Virus record (IMG/VR): IMGVR_UViG_3300008117_000292
Location: 1-33,154 of that record
DNA length: 33,154 nucleotides
Strand: one strand, 5' to 3'
DNA from: a virus
Under the pieces are notes generated by a model. It saw only the letters and a list, made by a program, of their open reading frames with translations. It was not told where the DNA came from and did no database searches. Shown in pieces: positions 1-7,284 of the stretch; position 1 is the stretch's first letter, and every line of letters starts with the position of its first letter. The position numbers and the translations under genes were made by a program.

Positions 1-51
1 ATTTCCAGTGGAAAGAAAGTTCTTGTATCGAACTTTAGAAAAGAATATCAC
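1..51 (-). CDS. 46: gp46 recombination endonuclease subunit, 5' end only
   Basis: Only the first 17 codons lie in the window; the gene runs off the left edge. Starting from the GTG at 51, the frame reads MIFFSKVRYKNFLSTGN. This resembles the start of T4 gp46, where a similar R-x-K-Y-K-N segment precedes the Walker A region of this SbcC/Rad50-like ATPase. A GGAG sequence lies five bases upstream, and the start overlaps the end of gene 47 by 4 bases, as is usual for this pair. gp46 and gp47 together form the complex that resects DNA ends for recombination-dependent replication. The identity rests on the short N-terminal match and on position, so confidence is moderate to high for family and lower for the exact start. 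Confidence 0.7.
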   Translation of the reverse strand, partial: MIFFSKVRYKNFLSTGN

Positions 52-1103
52 ACGGTCTCCATGGACAATGCTTGATTGTAAACATCGCGCAGAACTGTCT
101 TTATTTTATCTGATTCTACTGGCAATGTCAAGCCATCAACATACTTATTTAAGATTGTCATTGTATCTTCTGCTTGGTCAATATCGACTTCAACATTGTC
201 AGTGATCTCAGAGAAGTCTTCAACAACTGCAACTTCCAGCGGAGCAGCCTTTGTAATTGTATCAATTAGAGTATCAAACAAGAAAGAGTTATTACGCTTT
301 TCTACGACAATCTTGAGAAACTTTCCGTTCAAGTATGAGTAATCAGCATTGACAATATCATTGTAATACATTTCATCATCGTTGTACTTAATCTTATAGA
401 ACATCCTTTCAGGATTTGGGATGAATGTCAATTCACGAGTTTCTGTATCCAGAATATGAAAACCGCGATCATCGTTATAGTCAGCCCAAGTCATTTCGCC
501 AGGAGTACCAACATAGACAATACTGCCATTGTTGCTCTTGTGATGAAAGTGTCCAGACAAAACGAGATCATACTTGTTCAATACGCTTGGATCCATTCCA
601 TCATGACAGATATTGCCACGATCCATCTCAAAGCCAGCAAGTTCAAAGTGACCAAAGCATAGATGATTATCGCTGCGTTTGATGAAGTCAGCAATCTCTA
701 ATTCATTATCTTTACAAATCCAAGGAATGATATCAACCCCACTCCAAGCAACTGGCTTGTCGTAAAGAATTACATGATCCTTGTAATCTCTTAAAAGTAG
801 ATCAGGTGAATTGACTTCGAGAGTATTCTTGAAAAAGATATCGTGATTGCCAAGCAAAGTGTGGCAATGTATATCATGCTTTACCAGTTGATCAAAAAAG
901 TAACGACGGCAAAGAGCAAGAGACTGAAAAGAGATATACTTCCGACGATCAAATAAGTCACCCAATTGAAATATGGTCCTAATTCCATGGTCCACCAAAT
1001 ACGGAAAAAACGTATTTAGATAGAAGTCTCGATAATGATTATGAAATGCGATAGAGTCGCCGCGCATTCCGAAATGGGTATCACCCAGGATTGCTATCTT
1101 CAT
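48..1103 (-). CDS. 47: gp47 recombination endonuclease subunit (SbcD/Mre11-like)
   Basis: A 351-residue metallophosphoesterase, close to the length of T4 gp47 (about 340). The metal-binding motifs are visible in order: GDTH with Asp8 and His10, GDLFDRR around Asp49, GNHD at 85-88, then GHFEL and SGHFHH in the second half. In T4 the protein pairs with the gp46 ATPase to process double-strand ends, feeding UvsX/UvsY-driven strand invasion, host DNA breakdown and recombination-dependent replication. The ATG at 1103 overlaps the end of gene 55 by 23 bases and has a GGAG about 10 bases upstream. The order 55-47-46 matches other T4-like phages. All key residues of the nuclease core appear intact. 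Confidence 0.95.
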   Translation of the reverse strand: MKIAILGDTHFGMRGDSIAFHNHYRDFYLNTFFPYLVDHGIRTIFQLGDLFDRRKYISFQSLALCRRYFFDQLVKHDIHCHTLLGNHDIFFKNTLEVNSPDLLLRDYKDHVILYDKPVAWSGVDIIPWICKDNELEIADFIKRSDNHLCFGHFELAGFEMDRGNICHDGMDPSVLNKYDLVLSGHFHHKSNNGSIVYVGTPGEMTWADYNDDRGFHILDTETRELTFIPNPERMFYKIKYNDDEMYYNDIVNADYSYLNGKFLKIVVEKRNNSFLFDTLIDTITKAAPLEVAVVEDFSEITDNVEVDIDQAEDTMTILNKYVDGLTLPVESDKIKTVLRDVYNQALSMETV

Positions 1104-1620
1104 CTACAAACTTCTCCAGTCCAGCCTTCTTTGCCTTTTTAACTTTTCTTGCGTTCTCATAGTTTTGAATAAACTCAGAGATATTTTCATACAATTCAAA
1201 TTGTCTGAACGTACCATCTTCGTTTTCATTCAACTCAAACTCATCAAGAATACCTGCAGTCTCAGTAGACTTATACTTAACATATAACTGCTTCTTTTCT
1301 TTTTGAATGCGACGTAAGAATGCATAATATACTATTTGAGTGAAATAGGCAAATGGATTGCTTGATTTCGCAGGATCAAAATTGTCAACGTACATCACGC
1401 AGTTTTCAATTGCATCCGCAACCATCTCATCGCGAAATGTATATGACAAAAAGTTTGGCTTGTGAGAAAGATTCTCAGCGATCTTCATAAAGCATTCAGC
1501 AACATAGCGAGGGATCTGAGGCTTTGGTTGACCAAGTCTCTTTGCCTTGCGAATGGCAGTGCGATATGCAGTCATTTCCTTGAGGAAATCCTTGTTGTTA
1601 ATATAATGATTTTTTGCCAT
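1081..1620 (-). CDS. 55: gp55 late-transcription sigma factor
   Basis: This 179-residue protein matches T4 gp55 (185 residues) in size, position and the central segment. The stretch FRDEMVADAIENCVMY followed by FDPAKSSNPFAYFTQIVYYAF and RRIQKEKKQ is the sigma-70 region 2-like part that contacts core polymerase and the late -10 element. gp55 replaces sigma-70 on host RNA polymerase and directs it to TATAAATA-type late promoters, together with gp33 and the sliding clamp (neither is in this window). The C-terminal tail is Lys-rich. Several candidate target promoters lie in this same window, for example upstream of genes 22, 18 and 13. The gene lies three bases after the preceding gene's stop, so it is probably co-transcribed with uvsW and gene 47. 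Confidence 0.93.
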   Translation of the reverse strand: MAKNHYINNKDFLKEMTAYRTAIRKAKRLGQPKPQIPRYVAECFMKIAENLSHKPNFLSYTFRDEMVADAIENCVMYVDNFDPAKSSNPFAYFTQIVYYAFLRRIQKEKKQLYVKYKSTETAGILDEFELNENEDGTFRQFELYENISEFIQNYENARKVKKAKKAGLEKFVDEDSNPG

Positions 1621-1623
1621 AAA

Positions 1624-2067
1624 TTAGTGTACTGGTCCTTTGTCTTTTTTTGCTAATGCTTCTAAAATTGATACAACGTTTTCTTGCATCTCTTCGACGT
1701 CTTCAACTTTTTTATTTTTAGATTTTTTCTTTTGTGGGTTCTTTAGGTTATGTGTGTTATTATAAAAGAAATCACTTACATACTCATACTGCTCATAAAA
1801 TTCTGGTCGAACTGGAGCAGCAAATAGTATATCAGACATAGGAATCTCAACTTCTCTCAGTTCAATAACTGATTGAGGTAAGTATTCTTGCATTGCAAGA
1901 ATTTGCCTACCTTCTTCAAAAAGAGTTTCAATCTCAATTCTAAGTGGCGTCTCAATAACTAAACACTCATCTTTATATGTCACATACCCAATTAAATCAT
2001 CTGGAAAATTTTTAAGGCGAACAAAACGAAGTTCGCCTCTATTATAAACTACTGGATCTTCTGACAT
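1624..2067 (-). CDS. conserved T4-type hypothetical protein, Sm-like N-terminus
   Basis: A 147-residue protein between uvsW and gene 55. Residues 13-29 (RFVRLKN...DDLIGYV) have the rhythm of an Sm/Lsm-type small barrel, V-x-L-K-N followed by a G-Y-V strand. The next segment, with IETPLRIEIETLFEEGRQ and MQEYLPQS, looks well conserved among aquatic T4-like phages at this locus. Residues 108-122 are strongly Lys-rich (PQKKKSKNKK), followed by an acidic helix. The start overlaps the uvsW stop (TAATG), indicating translational coupling. The function is unknown. The barrel resemblance and the basic tail would fit RNA or DNA contact, but this is inference from sequence pattern only. Confidence 0.8.
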   Translation of the reverse strand: MSEDPVVYNRGELRFVRLKNFPDDLIGYVTYKDECLVIETPLRIEIETLFEEGRQILAMQEYLPQSVIELREVEIPMSDILFAAPVRPEFYEQYEYVSDFFYNNTHNLKNPQKKKSKNKKVEDVEEMQENVVSILEALAKKDKGPVH

Positions 2068-3395
2068 TAATTTATCCTTACATTATTGGTTGTGAAAGGA
2101 AATTTTTCTTCACTATAGATTTTCACTCGTTCCTCATAGTGCTTCAATGTGAAATTTGTATAAGGACCATAACGCAAATCATCAGCGATATCATAAAGCG
2201 TGGCAGCATCTTTGTTCTCACCTAAACGCAGCACGCGACCAATGGATTGTAGAGAACGAATCTTACTCTTTGTTGGAGAAGAGAACACTATATTATGTAG
2301 GTTACGGATATTCACACCTGTTGAGAATGTGCCATAACTCGCTACAATGATCGCATCATTTTCCTGTTCAGTGATATGTCTCACTGCTTCGCGATCTTCT
2401 GCTTCAACCCCACCATGAATAAAGAATACTTTGCGATTACCACATCTCTCTTTAATCGATTCATATAGTATCTTACCGTGTTTTTCGACATAAGTAAATA
2501 AAATTAAACTATTGCCTTTGAGATTAATAGCAAGATCACATATAAAGTTATTTCTTCCTTCATGCTGAGTCAAAAAATTCATCTCGTCAGGATATGTAAA
2601 GCCTTTAATTGCCTTACATACAATCTCTGGATACTTTAACACAATACACTTGATGCTAAAATTAGCCAACTGCTTGCGTTCAATGAGTTCTTTTGTAGAG
2701 ATTACTTTAAACACTGGACCAAATAGACCCTCAAGAACCAATTTGTTTACTTTACTATCATCAAGTGTACCAGTTGTACCAATACGCACATCGCAGTTGA
2801 TAAGTTTGGTCATGATGCTTGTCAATGACTTGGCTTTAAACGTATGCGCTTCGTCGCCAATAATGAAATCAAACTGAGTAAAGTATTTCTTTGGCATGTC
2901 GTAGATACTCTGCCAAGTAGAGATAATCAAATCAGTATCTGGAATTTTACTTTCACCACCGAATATCTTTTGACAATACTTGTCTACATCCCAGCCATTG
3001 TTGCTGGAGTAGTTCTTAAAGTCAGAATGCATCTGAGTGACGAGGTTGATCGTAGGAACAATCAACAATCCGCGCTTCTTACCACTATTCAACAAGTGGC
3101 GAATCATCATGTAGATGATTAGCGATTTTCCACTCGCGGTAGGTGAAATGAGTACAGTTCTCTTCTTCGTAAGTCCAACGCTAGACGCGAGTAACTGATA
3201 ATCTCTTGGCTCCAATGGAAGGGAGAGAGCAGTCGCGAGATTCTTTGTGTCAATTGGGTGAACTTCTTTTTCTTCGTCGAGATAGCCTGGAGTTGAGAAT
3301 GTAAAGAACTCTGACATCTCTCGAATGATGCCATCATCGGCATGAACCTGAACATAGATGTTATTTACTTTTTCAACAACGACGTGTTCAATCAT
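2067..3395 (-). CDS. uvsW: UvsW RNA-DNA and DNA helicase, shortened N-terminal domain
   Basis: A superfamily 2 helicase of 442 residues. Walker A (SPTASGKS, residues 84-91) and the DEAH box (181-184) are intact. Later motifs (SGxL-type TGTLDD, VASYGTFSTGVNI, QSIGRVLRLG) match T4 UvsW closely. UvsW unwinds R-loops and branched DNA, shutting off origin-dependent replication and promoting recombination-dependent replication. The ATG at 3395 was chosen because it forms an ATGA overlap with uvsY and because IEHVVVEKV...VQV resembles the T4 N-terminus; an upstream ATG at 3482 would lie inside uvsY. T4 UvsW is about 500 residues. Here, only about 28 residues separate the FTFSTPGY segment from the PLEPRDYQ motif, so some 50-60 residues of the N-terminal domain seem absent, in frame. 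Confidence 0.93.
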   Translation of the reverse strand: MIEHVVVEKVNNIYVQVHADDGIIREMSEFFTFSTPGYLDEEKEVHPIDTKNLATALSLPLEPRDYQLLASSVGLTKKRTVLISPTASGKSLIIYMMIRHLLNSGKKRGLLIVPTINLVTQMHSDFKNYSSNNGWDVDKYCQKIFGGESKIPDTDLIISTWQSIYDMPKKYFTQFDFIIGDEAHTFKAKSLTSIMTKLINCDVRIGTTGTLDDSKVNKLVLEGLFGPVFKVISTKELIERKQLANFSIKCIVLKYPEIVCKAIKGFTYPDEMNFLTQHEGRNNFICDLAINLKGNSLILFTYVEKHGKILYESIKERCGNRKVFFIHGGVEAEDREAVRHITEQENDAIIVASYGTFSTGVNIRNLHNIVFSSPTKSKIRSLQSIGRVLRLGENKDAATLYDIADDLRYGPYTNFTLKHYEERVKIYSEEKFPFTTNNVRIN

Positions 3396-3841
3396 CGAGC
3401 ACCTTGAATAAACTTCTCCCAACCCATGTACTCTTTCAATTGCCACGTGCGGTTGTTTAACTCTTTCATGACATTGGTGCAAAAATTTGCAGCCTCTTCA
3501 TGATAGGCTTTCTTGCGCTTGAGTTTGTTTAAATCATCATCACCGTCAAGATAAACTTGCATATCTGATTTAAGAGTAAATCGAAATGGCTCCCAACCAA
3601 GTTTATCCAATTCTTCTTGATCTAACTTGCCACTGTAATACATCCACTTGAGTTTCTTTAATTTGTCGAACTCAAGTGCTGCGCGTTTGGCTGCAAGATT
3701 ATGCAGCGACAAGTATTTGTTATACTTGTTGTGAATCAATGGAATGCGCAAAATCTCTTTGCCAGGTTCCGTAGTATCAACTTCGGAATCTTTTTCCCAT
3801 TGCTGCATTAATTCTTCGAGTGGAGGTGTTTCTATTTTCAT
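3392..3841 (-). CDS. uvsY: UvsY recombination mediator
   Basis: A 149-residue protein matching T4 UvsY (137 residues). Shared features are an N-terminal LEEL...WEKDSEVDTT segment, the helix with KKLKWMYYSGKLDQEEL (T4 has a similar LDYYSGR), a short segment with VYLDGDDDL, and a C-terminal helical region. UvsY hexamers load UvsX recombinase onto gp32-coated single-stranded DNA. It is followed directly by uvsW with an ATGA overlap, the order seen in other T4-like phages. No Shine-Dalgarno sequence is visible before the ATG, and a sigma-70-like promoter ends only seven bases upstream, so a leaderless message is possible. The chosen start keeps the segment that aligns with the T4 N-terminus. Confidence 0.92.
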   Translation of the reverse strand: MKIETPPLEELMQQWEKDSEVDTTEPGKEILRIPLIHNKYNKYLSLHNLAAKRAALEFDKLKKLKWMYYSGKLDQEELDKLGWEPFRFTLKSDMQVYLDGDDDLNKLKRKKAYHEEAANFCTNVMKELNNRTWQLKEYMGWEKFIQGAR

Positions 3842-3848
3842 ACACGAA

Positions 3849-3877
3849 AGTATACACTATTTCAAATCAAAAGACAA
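3849..3877 (-). promoter_or_regulatory. sigma-70-like promoter upstream of uvsY
   Basis: On the minus strand, TTGTCT (3877-3872) and TATACT (3854-3849) are separated by 17 bases, a good match to a bacterial sigma-70 promoter. The -10 ends seven bases before the uvsY ATG, so the transcript would begin at or next to the start codon. It lies in the 116-base gap between the tail-tube-like gene and uvsY, the natural place for a promoter that lets the recombination genes run earlier than the late block. No clear MotA box was seen. Confidence 0.5.
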
Positions 3878-3957
3878 GTCAATACAAGAGTTGTCTTACA
3901 AACATTGCACCAGTATAATGAGTATGTCTGGTTTGAACGAACTCTCAAGAATAATAT

Positions 3958-4500
3958 CTAGATTCTTTCGTAATCATAGTAAGAGAATCTAAATGTAGCA
4001 TCTGCTGTAACAATATTCTCTGCAGAATCTTGAGATGAAAATAAAATCGTTGAAAGCGATGTTGGAAACAAATCTATAAACTTCACACGAAAGTTTGGAT
4101 TGTTTTTGTTTGTAAACAAACTTAATGTGGCGCTGCTGTATTGCGGTTTATTATTATAATTTGCTCTGAAGTTTGCAGCTCGATCAAGTCTTTGTAAATC
4201 CAAATATTCTTTAAAGTCAGTTGGAAATGTCGTAGCACGGATCCAATCATGGATGTCTGTCCACGCACGTAGATCTTCATCAACAAGAAACGTGATATTG
4301 AATGTATCATACACAATCTTTTCGCCAGGAACATACAGATCTACAAATGGAGTTTGTCTTGGAATTTCTGTAAGAGAAACTCCAGGAAAGTTTGCAGTTT
4401 GACAGAAGTACGTTGTTCCAGGCAAACGATCAAACGTCACTCGAAACTTTGTACTTTGTAAAAGATCTTTGTTATACGGTGCTCTAGTCAGTGCTGTCAT
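3958..4500 (-). CDS. tail-tube-fold protein (gp19-like), role unknown
   Basis: A 180-residue protein with the look of a T4 gp19-type tail-tube subunit: FRVTFDRLPGTTYFCQTANF near residue 20, GVSLTEIPR, then FNITFLVDEDLRAWTDIHDWI and a C-terminal ATFRFSYYDYERI strand. The gp19 gene at 11111-11698 has parallel elements (VTVINDEDFLIRNAMESW and YTVNFAYQYW), so the two are probably distant paralogues. Proteins of this fold include the tube subunit and the baseplate-tube junction proteins. In aquatic T4-like genomes, genes between 23 and uvsY include the tail-completion protein gp3, which is another possibility here. It overlaps the preceding small coiled-coil gene by 17 bases. Structural role is likely; the exact assignment is inference. 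Confidence 0.8.
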   Translation of the reverse strand: MTALTRAPYNKDLLQSTKFRVTFDRLPGTTYFCQTANFPGVSLTEIPRQTPFVDLYVPGEKIVYDTFNITFLVDEDLRAWTDIHDWIRATTFPTDFKEYLDLQRLDRAANFRANYNNKPQYSSATLSLFTNKNNPNFRVKFIDLFPTSLSTILFSSQDSAENIVTADATFRFSYYDYERI

Positions 4501-4693
4501 CTATTAGTTTCCGTAAATCTACAATGTTTTCTTTTTCAATCAAATCAATAATAAAATTAGTCAACTCAATTTCTTTACGAATGAAAAACATTTTTTTATT
4601 TAATTCTTCTAATCTTTCTGAGTAATACTTTAACTCCTGCTGTTTTTGTTTGCGCAGGTCTTTCAAATCAGATAGAAGAATAATCTTCGCCAT
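4484..4693 (-). CDS. small coiled-coil conserved hypothetical protein
   Basis: A 69-residue, highly charged protein (MAKIILLSDLKDLRKQKQQE...). Residues 10-58 form a near-continuous amphipathic helix with heptad spacing (LRKQKQQELKYYSERLEELN), strongly suggesting a coiled coil. Small proteins of this type are found at this place in aquatic T4-like phages, but I know of no assigned function. There is no Shine-Dalgarno before the ATG at 4693. A CTAAATA late-promoter-like motif ends only six bases upstream, so translation may be leaderless or driven from elsewhere. Its end overlaps the start of the tail-tube-like gene by 17 bases. Confidence 0.75.
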   Translation of the reverse strand: MAKIILLSDLKDLRKQKQQELKYYSERLEELNKKMFFIRKEIELTNFIIDLIEKENIVDLRKLIDDSTD

Positions 4694-4699
4694 ATCAAT

Positions 4700-4706
4700 T
4701 ATTTAG
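4700..4706 (-). promoter_or_regulatory. late-promoter-like motif CTAAATA
   Basis: Minus-strand CTAAATA between the gene 23 terminator and the small coiled-coil gene. It matches motifs seen upstream of genes 13, 18 and a fibre gene. Restarting transcription after the terminator is a sensible job for it. The motif is only six bases from the ATG, closer than the other examples, which lowers confidence. Confidence 0.4.
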
Positions 4707-4710
4707 GTGT

Positions 4711-4740
4711 AAAAAAAAGGGGGAGTCTTTCGACTCCCCC
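4711..4740 (-). terminator. rho-independent terminator after gene 23
   Basis: On the minus strand a perfect 9-bp stem, GGGGGAGTC/GACTCCCCC (4740-4732 with 4727-4719), closes on a GAAA tetraloop and is followed by eight T residues. It lies 56 bases beyond the gene 23 stop, so it ends the capsid transcript. Confidence 0.95.
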
Positions 4741-4795
4741 CAGTTCTTTGCCTTATTGTTATAATACAGTCGGCAATAACTTACTAGCACATCAA

Positions 4796-6036
4796 TTATT
4801 GATTGACGTTTAGGACCTTGAACTTTGTTGCGAAAGGATTTGCAACGAGACCATAACGGGTCTTGAAGCCAACCTTTGGCTGGTAGGTTGTTGGGTCGAT
4901 TGCGCGAACCATCTGGAGTGGGACGTATGGGCAGTAGAACAAGCCAGCGTCGTAAGCATTTGTACCCTTATAACCGACGACAACATAGTCAGCGCCAGCG
5001 ACAGAGTATGGGTCAACATAGACCTTCAAGCGTCCGAATAGCGTACCTGCGAAGGTATTGCCTGTATCGTCAACTGTTAGGTTTGTGTTGTTGCTTAGAG
5101 CAGAATTGTAGTCAAGAAGACCTGTCATTGCTAGGGCTGATGCAACGTCTGTTGAGACGATGATCAAGTTACCCTTGCCGCGACGTGTGTCCTTGGCAAT
5201 CTTGTTTGCTGCTTGCTCAATGCGGAACAATAGGCTCTTATACTTTTCAACCTGCCAACGACCGCTTGTACCACCAGCAGCATCTGTTAGGGTGCTTGAT
5301 GATAGGTTTACGACGTTTTGTGCGGCAGATGTGATACCTACGTTAGCTGTTGCATAGATCGTACGAACAACTTCGCGGTTGATTTCTGCAAGAATTTCAG
5401 TTGACAAAATATTTGTCAATTCTGTTTCTGCATCGAGACCGTGAATTGCCTTGAGATCTTGTCAGAAACGCGATCGATCTGGAAGCCCATGTACTTCATG
5501 GTTAGATCTTCTGCGGTTGTTGTTGCCATGCCTGTACCAGTATTGGCTAGACCGAACACTGCAGAATTTGCTTCAGCTGGGTTTAGTGAAGCTGATAGTG
5601 CATTGTGGTCGCCTGTACCAGAGTGTGCAGTATTGGCTTCTAGGAATAGAGCCTCACCGCCACGTGCTGATGAAGAAGCATATACTGAGCGCATTGCGAA
5701 GATTAGTCCTGTTGGACCAGTCATTGGCTGCACGCCGCAGAGATCATATGCCATTAGGTTTGGAAGAGCACGACGTACCAATCCGATTAGGATTGGGTCA
5801 AAACCTTTGATGCCGCCTTCTGAGCCGACAACTGGTGACATACCGCCGCCAACTGCGTTGGCTGGTGATGCTTCCCATAGGTTTGTCATTGTGCGTGATT
5901 CTTCAACTAGAGCACGCTCTTGATTTTCTAGAACTAGGGCAGTTACAGCGCGCTTGTATGGGTCGCTGATCTTTGGGAGTTCTGGGTGATCAAGAACTGG
6001 TGCCCACTTCTTTGCGTATGTTTCGTTTAAATACAT
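4796..6036 (-). pseudogene. 23: gp23 major capsid protein, reading frame broken
   Basis: Two adjoining frames together encode a T4-type major capsid protein, the hexamer subunit of the head. The first frame (6036 to a TGA at 5416) starts MYLNETYAKKWAPVLDHPEL, a typical gp23 start, with a GAGG ribosome site; it is recognisable through MGFQIDRVS (residue 191, base 5464). The second frame is recognisable from QDLKAIHGLDAETEL (base 5461), then TNILSTEILAEINREVV, to the stop at 4796. Only two bases separate these two points, but gp23 homologues carry about 17 conserved residues there (of the type AKTRALKAEYT). So roughly 49 bases appear missing, which also shifts the frame. Without that gap the protein would be about 429 residues. 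An essential gene should not be broken like this, so an assembly or sequencing error is likely, though real damage is possible. Confidence 0.9.
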
Positions 6037-6060
6037 AAGTGTTTACCTCAGTTCGTTAAA

Positions 6061-7245
6061 TTAGGCTTTTGGAGCCGTTTTAGTAATTGCTGCTACATAA
6101 TGTTTCATTAGACCGTGAACTTCTGCTACTTCTGGCTCTTCAACAGCTGTTTCTTGAATTGCCTTTACCTCACTCATCACTTTCTTTGCTGGGAAGTAGT
6201 TCTCGCGTAATACTGCGAGCTTATTATCAAACTCACCCTCTGTGGTGAACTCCACGCCCTCTGCGAGCGATTTCATTTTCTCAACCTGTACTTCGGTTAG
6301 ACCTTCACAGATTTTTCGAATTGCTTCGTTTTTCTTTGCAACGTTGAGTTCTTCAACAATTGCTGCTTTCTCTGCTGCGGCTGCTGTTGCTGCTTCTTCA
6401 AGAGCGGCAACACGCTGTGCAAGTTCTTCAGCAACATCGACTTTCTCTTCAGGAATTTCGATGTAGTGCTCAGAGAATAGGTTCTTGAGACCGCTGATGA
6501 AGTCATCAACGAGTTCTGCACGTAGACCTGTTTCGATTGCAACCTGATTGCTTTCAACCCATTGCTCGACGACATAGTTGAGGTACTCATCAACTTGCTC
6601 TGCAATTTCTGACTTGATTGTGTCAACTGCTTCAGCAAGAACTGTTTCGTTCTCTGTCATCATATCTTCTAGGATTGCGTCAACACGTGAGTTGACTGCT
6701 GCTTCGAAGATTGTTGTTGCTTTTGTCTTAAATTCTTCGGAGAGTGACTCGCCGTTGAAGAGAGCGTCGACGTCTTCAGCCATGGACTTGGCATGCTTTT
6801 TCTTCATGTCATTTTTCCATGCTTCTTTCATTTCCTTCTCATCTTCTTCGTCTTCATCATCTTCTTCTTCGTCATCTTCCATTTTTGCTTTTGCTTCAGC
6901 AACTACTTCTTCAGCAGCTGCTTCTTCAGTAGCAACTTCTTCTTCAGCAACAACTTCTTCAGCTGCTGGTTCTTCTGCTACTTCAGCAACGACTTCTGCA
7001 GTCTCATCGGCTTCTGTTTCTTCCATAGCCTGAGTCTTAACTGCCTTTGCGTCACCCTTTGTGGCTGGCTTTGCAGCAACAGATGCAGCGGCAGATGCTT
7101 TCTTACCGATATCTGATGGTGCAGTTGTTGGTGTTTGACCGCCGAGATCATCCATCTCTGCTGGTAGTTTTGATGCTGGTTCCTTTGCGGCTGACATTGA
7201 TGCCTTTAGGATTTCTGCAGCGGATTCTGATAATGTCTTACTCAT
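6061..7245 (-). CDS. 22: gp22 prohead scaffold (core) protein
   Basis: A 394-residue, helix-rich protein between the protease (gene 21) and capsid (gene 23), the T4 position of gp22. After an Ala-rich N-terminus, residues about 75-140 are extremely acidic, with runs of Glu and Asp (EDDEEEDDEDEEDEKEM). The second half is long coiled-coil helix (VDVAEELAQRVAALEE) and ends with segments typical of gp22, EGLTEVQVEKMKSLAEGVEF and LAVLRENYF. gp22 forms the inner scaffold of the prohead and is cut to small peptides by gp21 during maturation. T4 gp22 is 269 residues, so the acidic region makes this one longer. A CAGGAG ribosome site and a TATAAATA promoter lie just upstream. Confidence 0.93.
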   Translation of the reverse strand: MSKTLSESAAEILKASMSAAKEPASKLPAEMDDLGGQTPTTAPSDIGKKASAAASVAAKPATKGDAKAVKTQAMEETEADETAEVVAEVAEEPAAEEVVAEEEVATEEAAAEEVVAEAKAKMEDDEEEDDEDEEDEKEMKEAWKNDMKKKHAKSMAEDVDALFNGESLSEEFKTKATTIFEAAVNSRVDAILEDMMTENETVLAEAVDTIKSEIAEQVDEYLNYVVEQWVESNQVAIETGLRAELVDDFISGLKNLFSEHYIEIPEEKVDVAEELAQRVAALEEAATAAAAEKAAIVEELNVAKKNEAIRKICEGLTEVQVEKMKSLAEGVEFTTEGEFDNKLAVLRENYFPAKKVMSEVKAIQETAVEEPEVAEVHGLMKHYVAAITKTAPKA

Positions 7246-7272
7246 TTGTTTTAACTCCTGAAGAAGTAATAT

Positions 7273-7280
7273 TATTTATA
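7273..7280 (-). promoter_or_regulatory. late promoter TATAAATA, upstream of gene 22
   Basis: An exact match to the T4 late-promoter -10 element on the minus strand, in the 39-base gap between genes 21 and 22. It ends 27 bases before the gene 22 ATG and should supply extra transcription of scaffold and capsid. Confidence 0.85.
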
Positions 7281-7284
7281 AATT

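Noticed and set aside
3396-3482. Upstream start for uvsW at 3482
   Set aside because: The added 29 residues lie inside uvsY and do not resemble UvsW; the ATG at 3395 gives the usual ATGA coupling.
5416-5470. Programmed ribosomal frameshift in gene 23
   Set aside because: There is no slippery heptamer, and a conserved segment of about 17 residues is missing, which frameshifting would not supply.
5441-5923. A 160-residue plus-strand open frame opposite gene 23
   Set aside because: It lies antisense to clearly coding capsid sequence, with no ribosome site or recognisable product.
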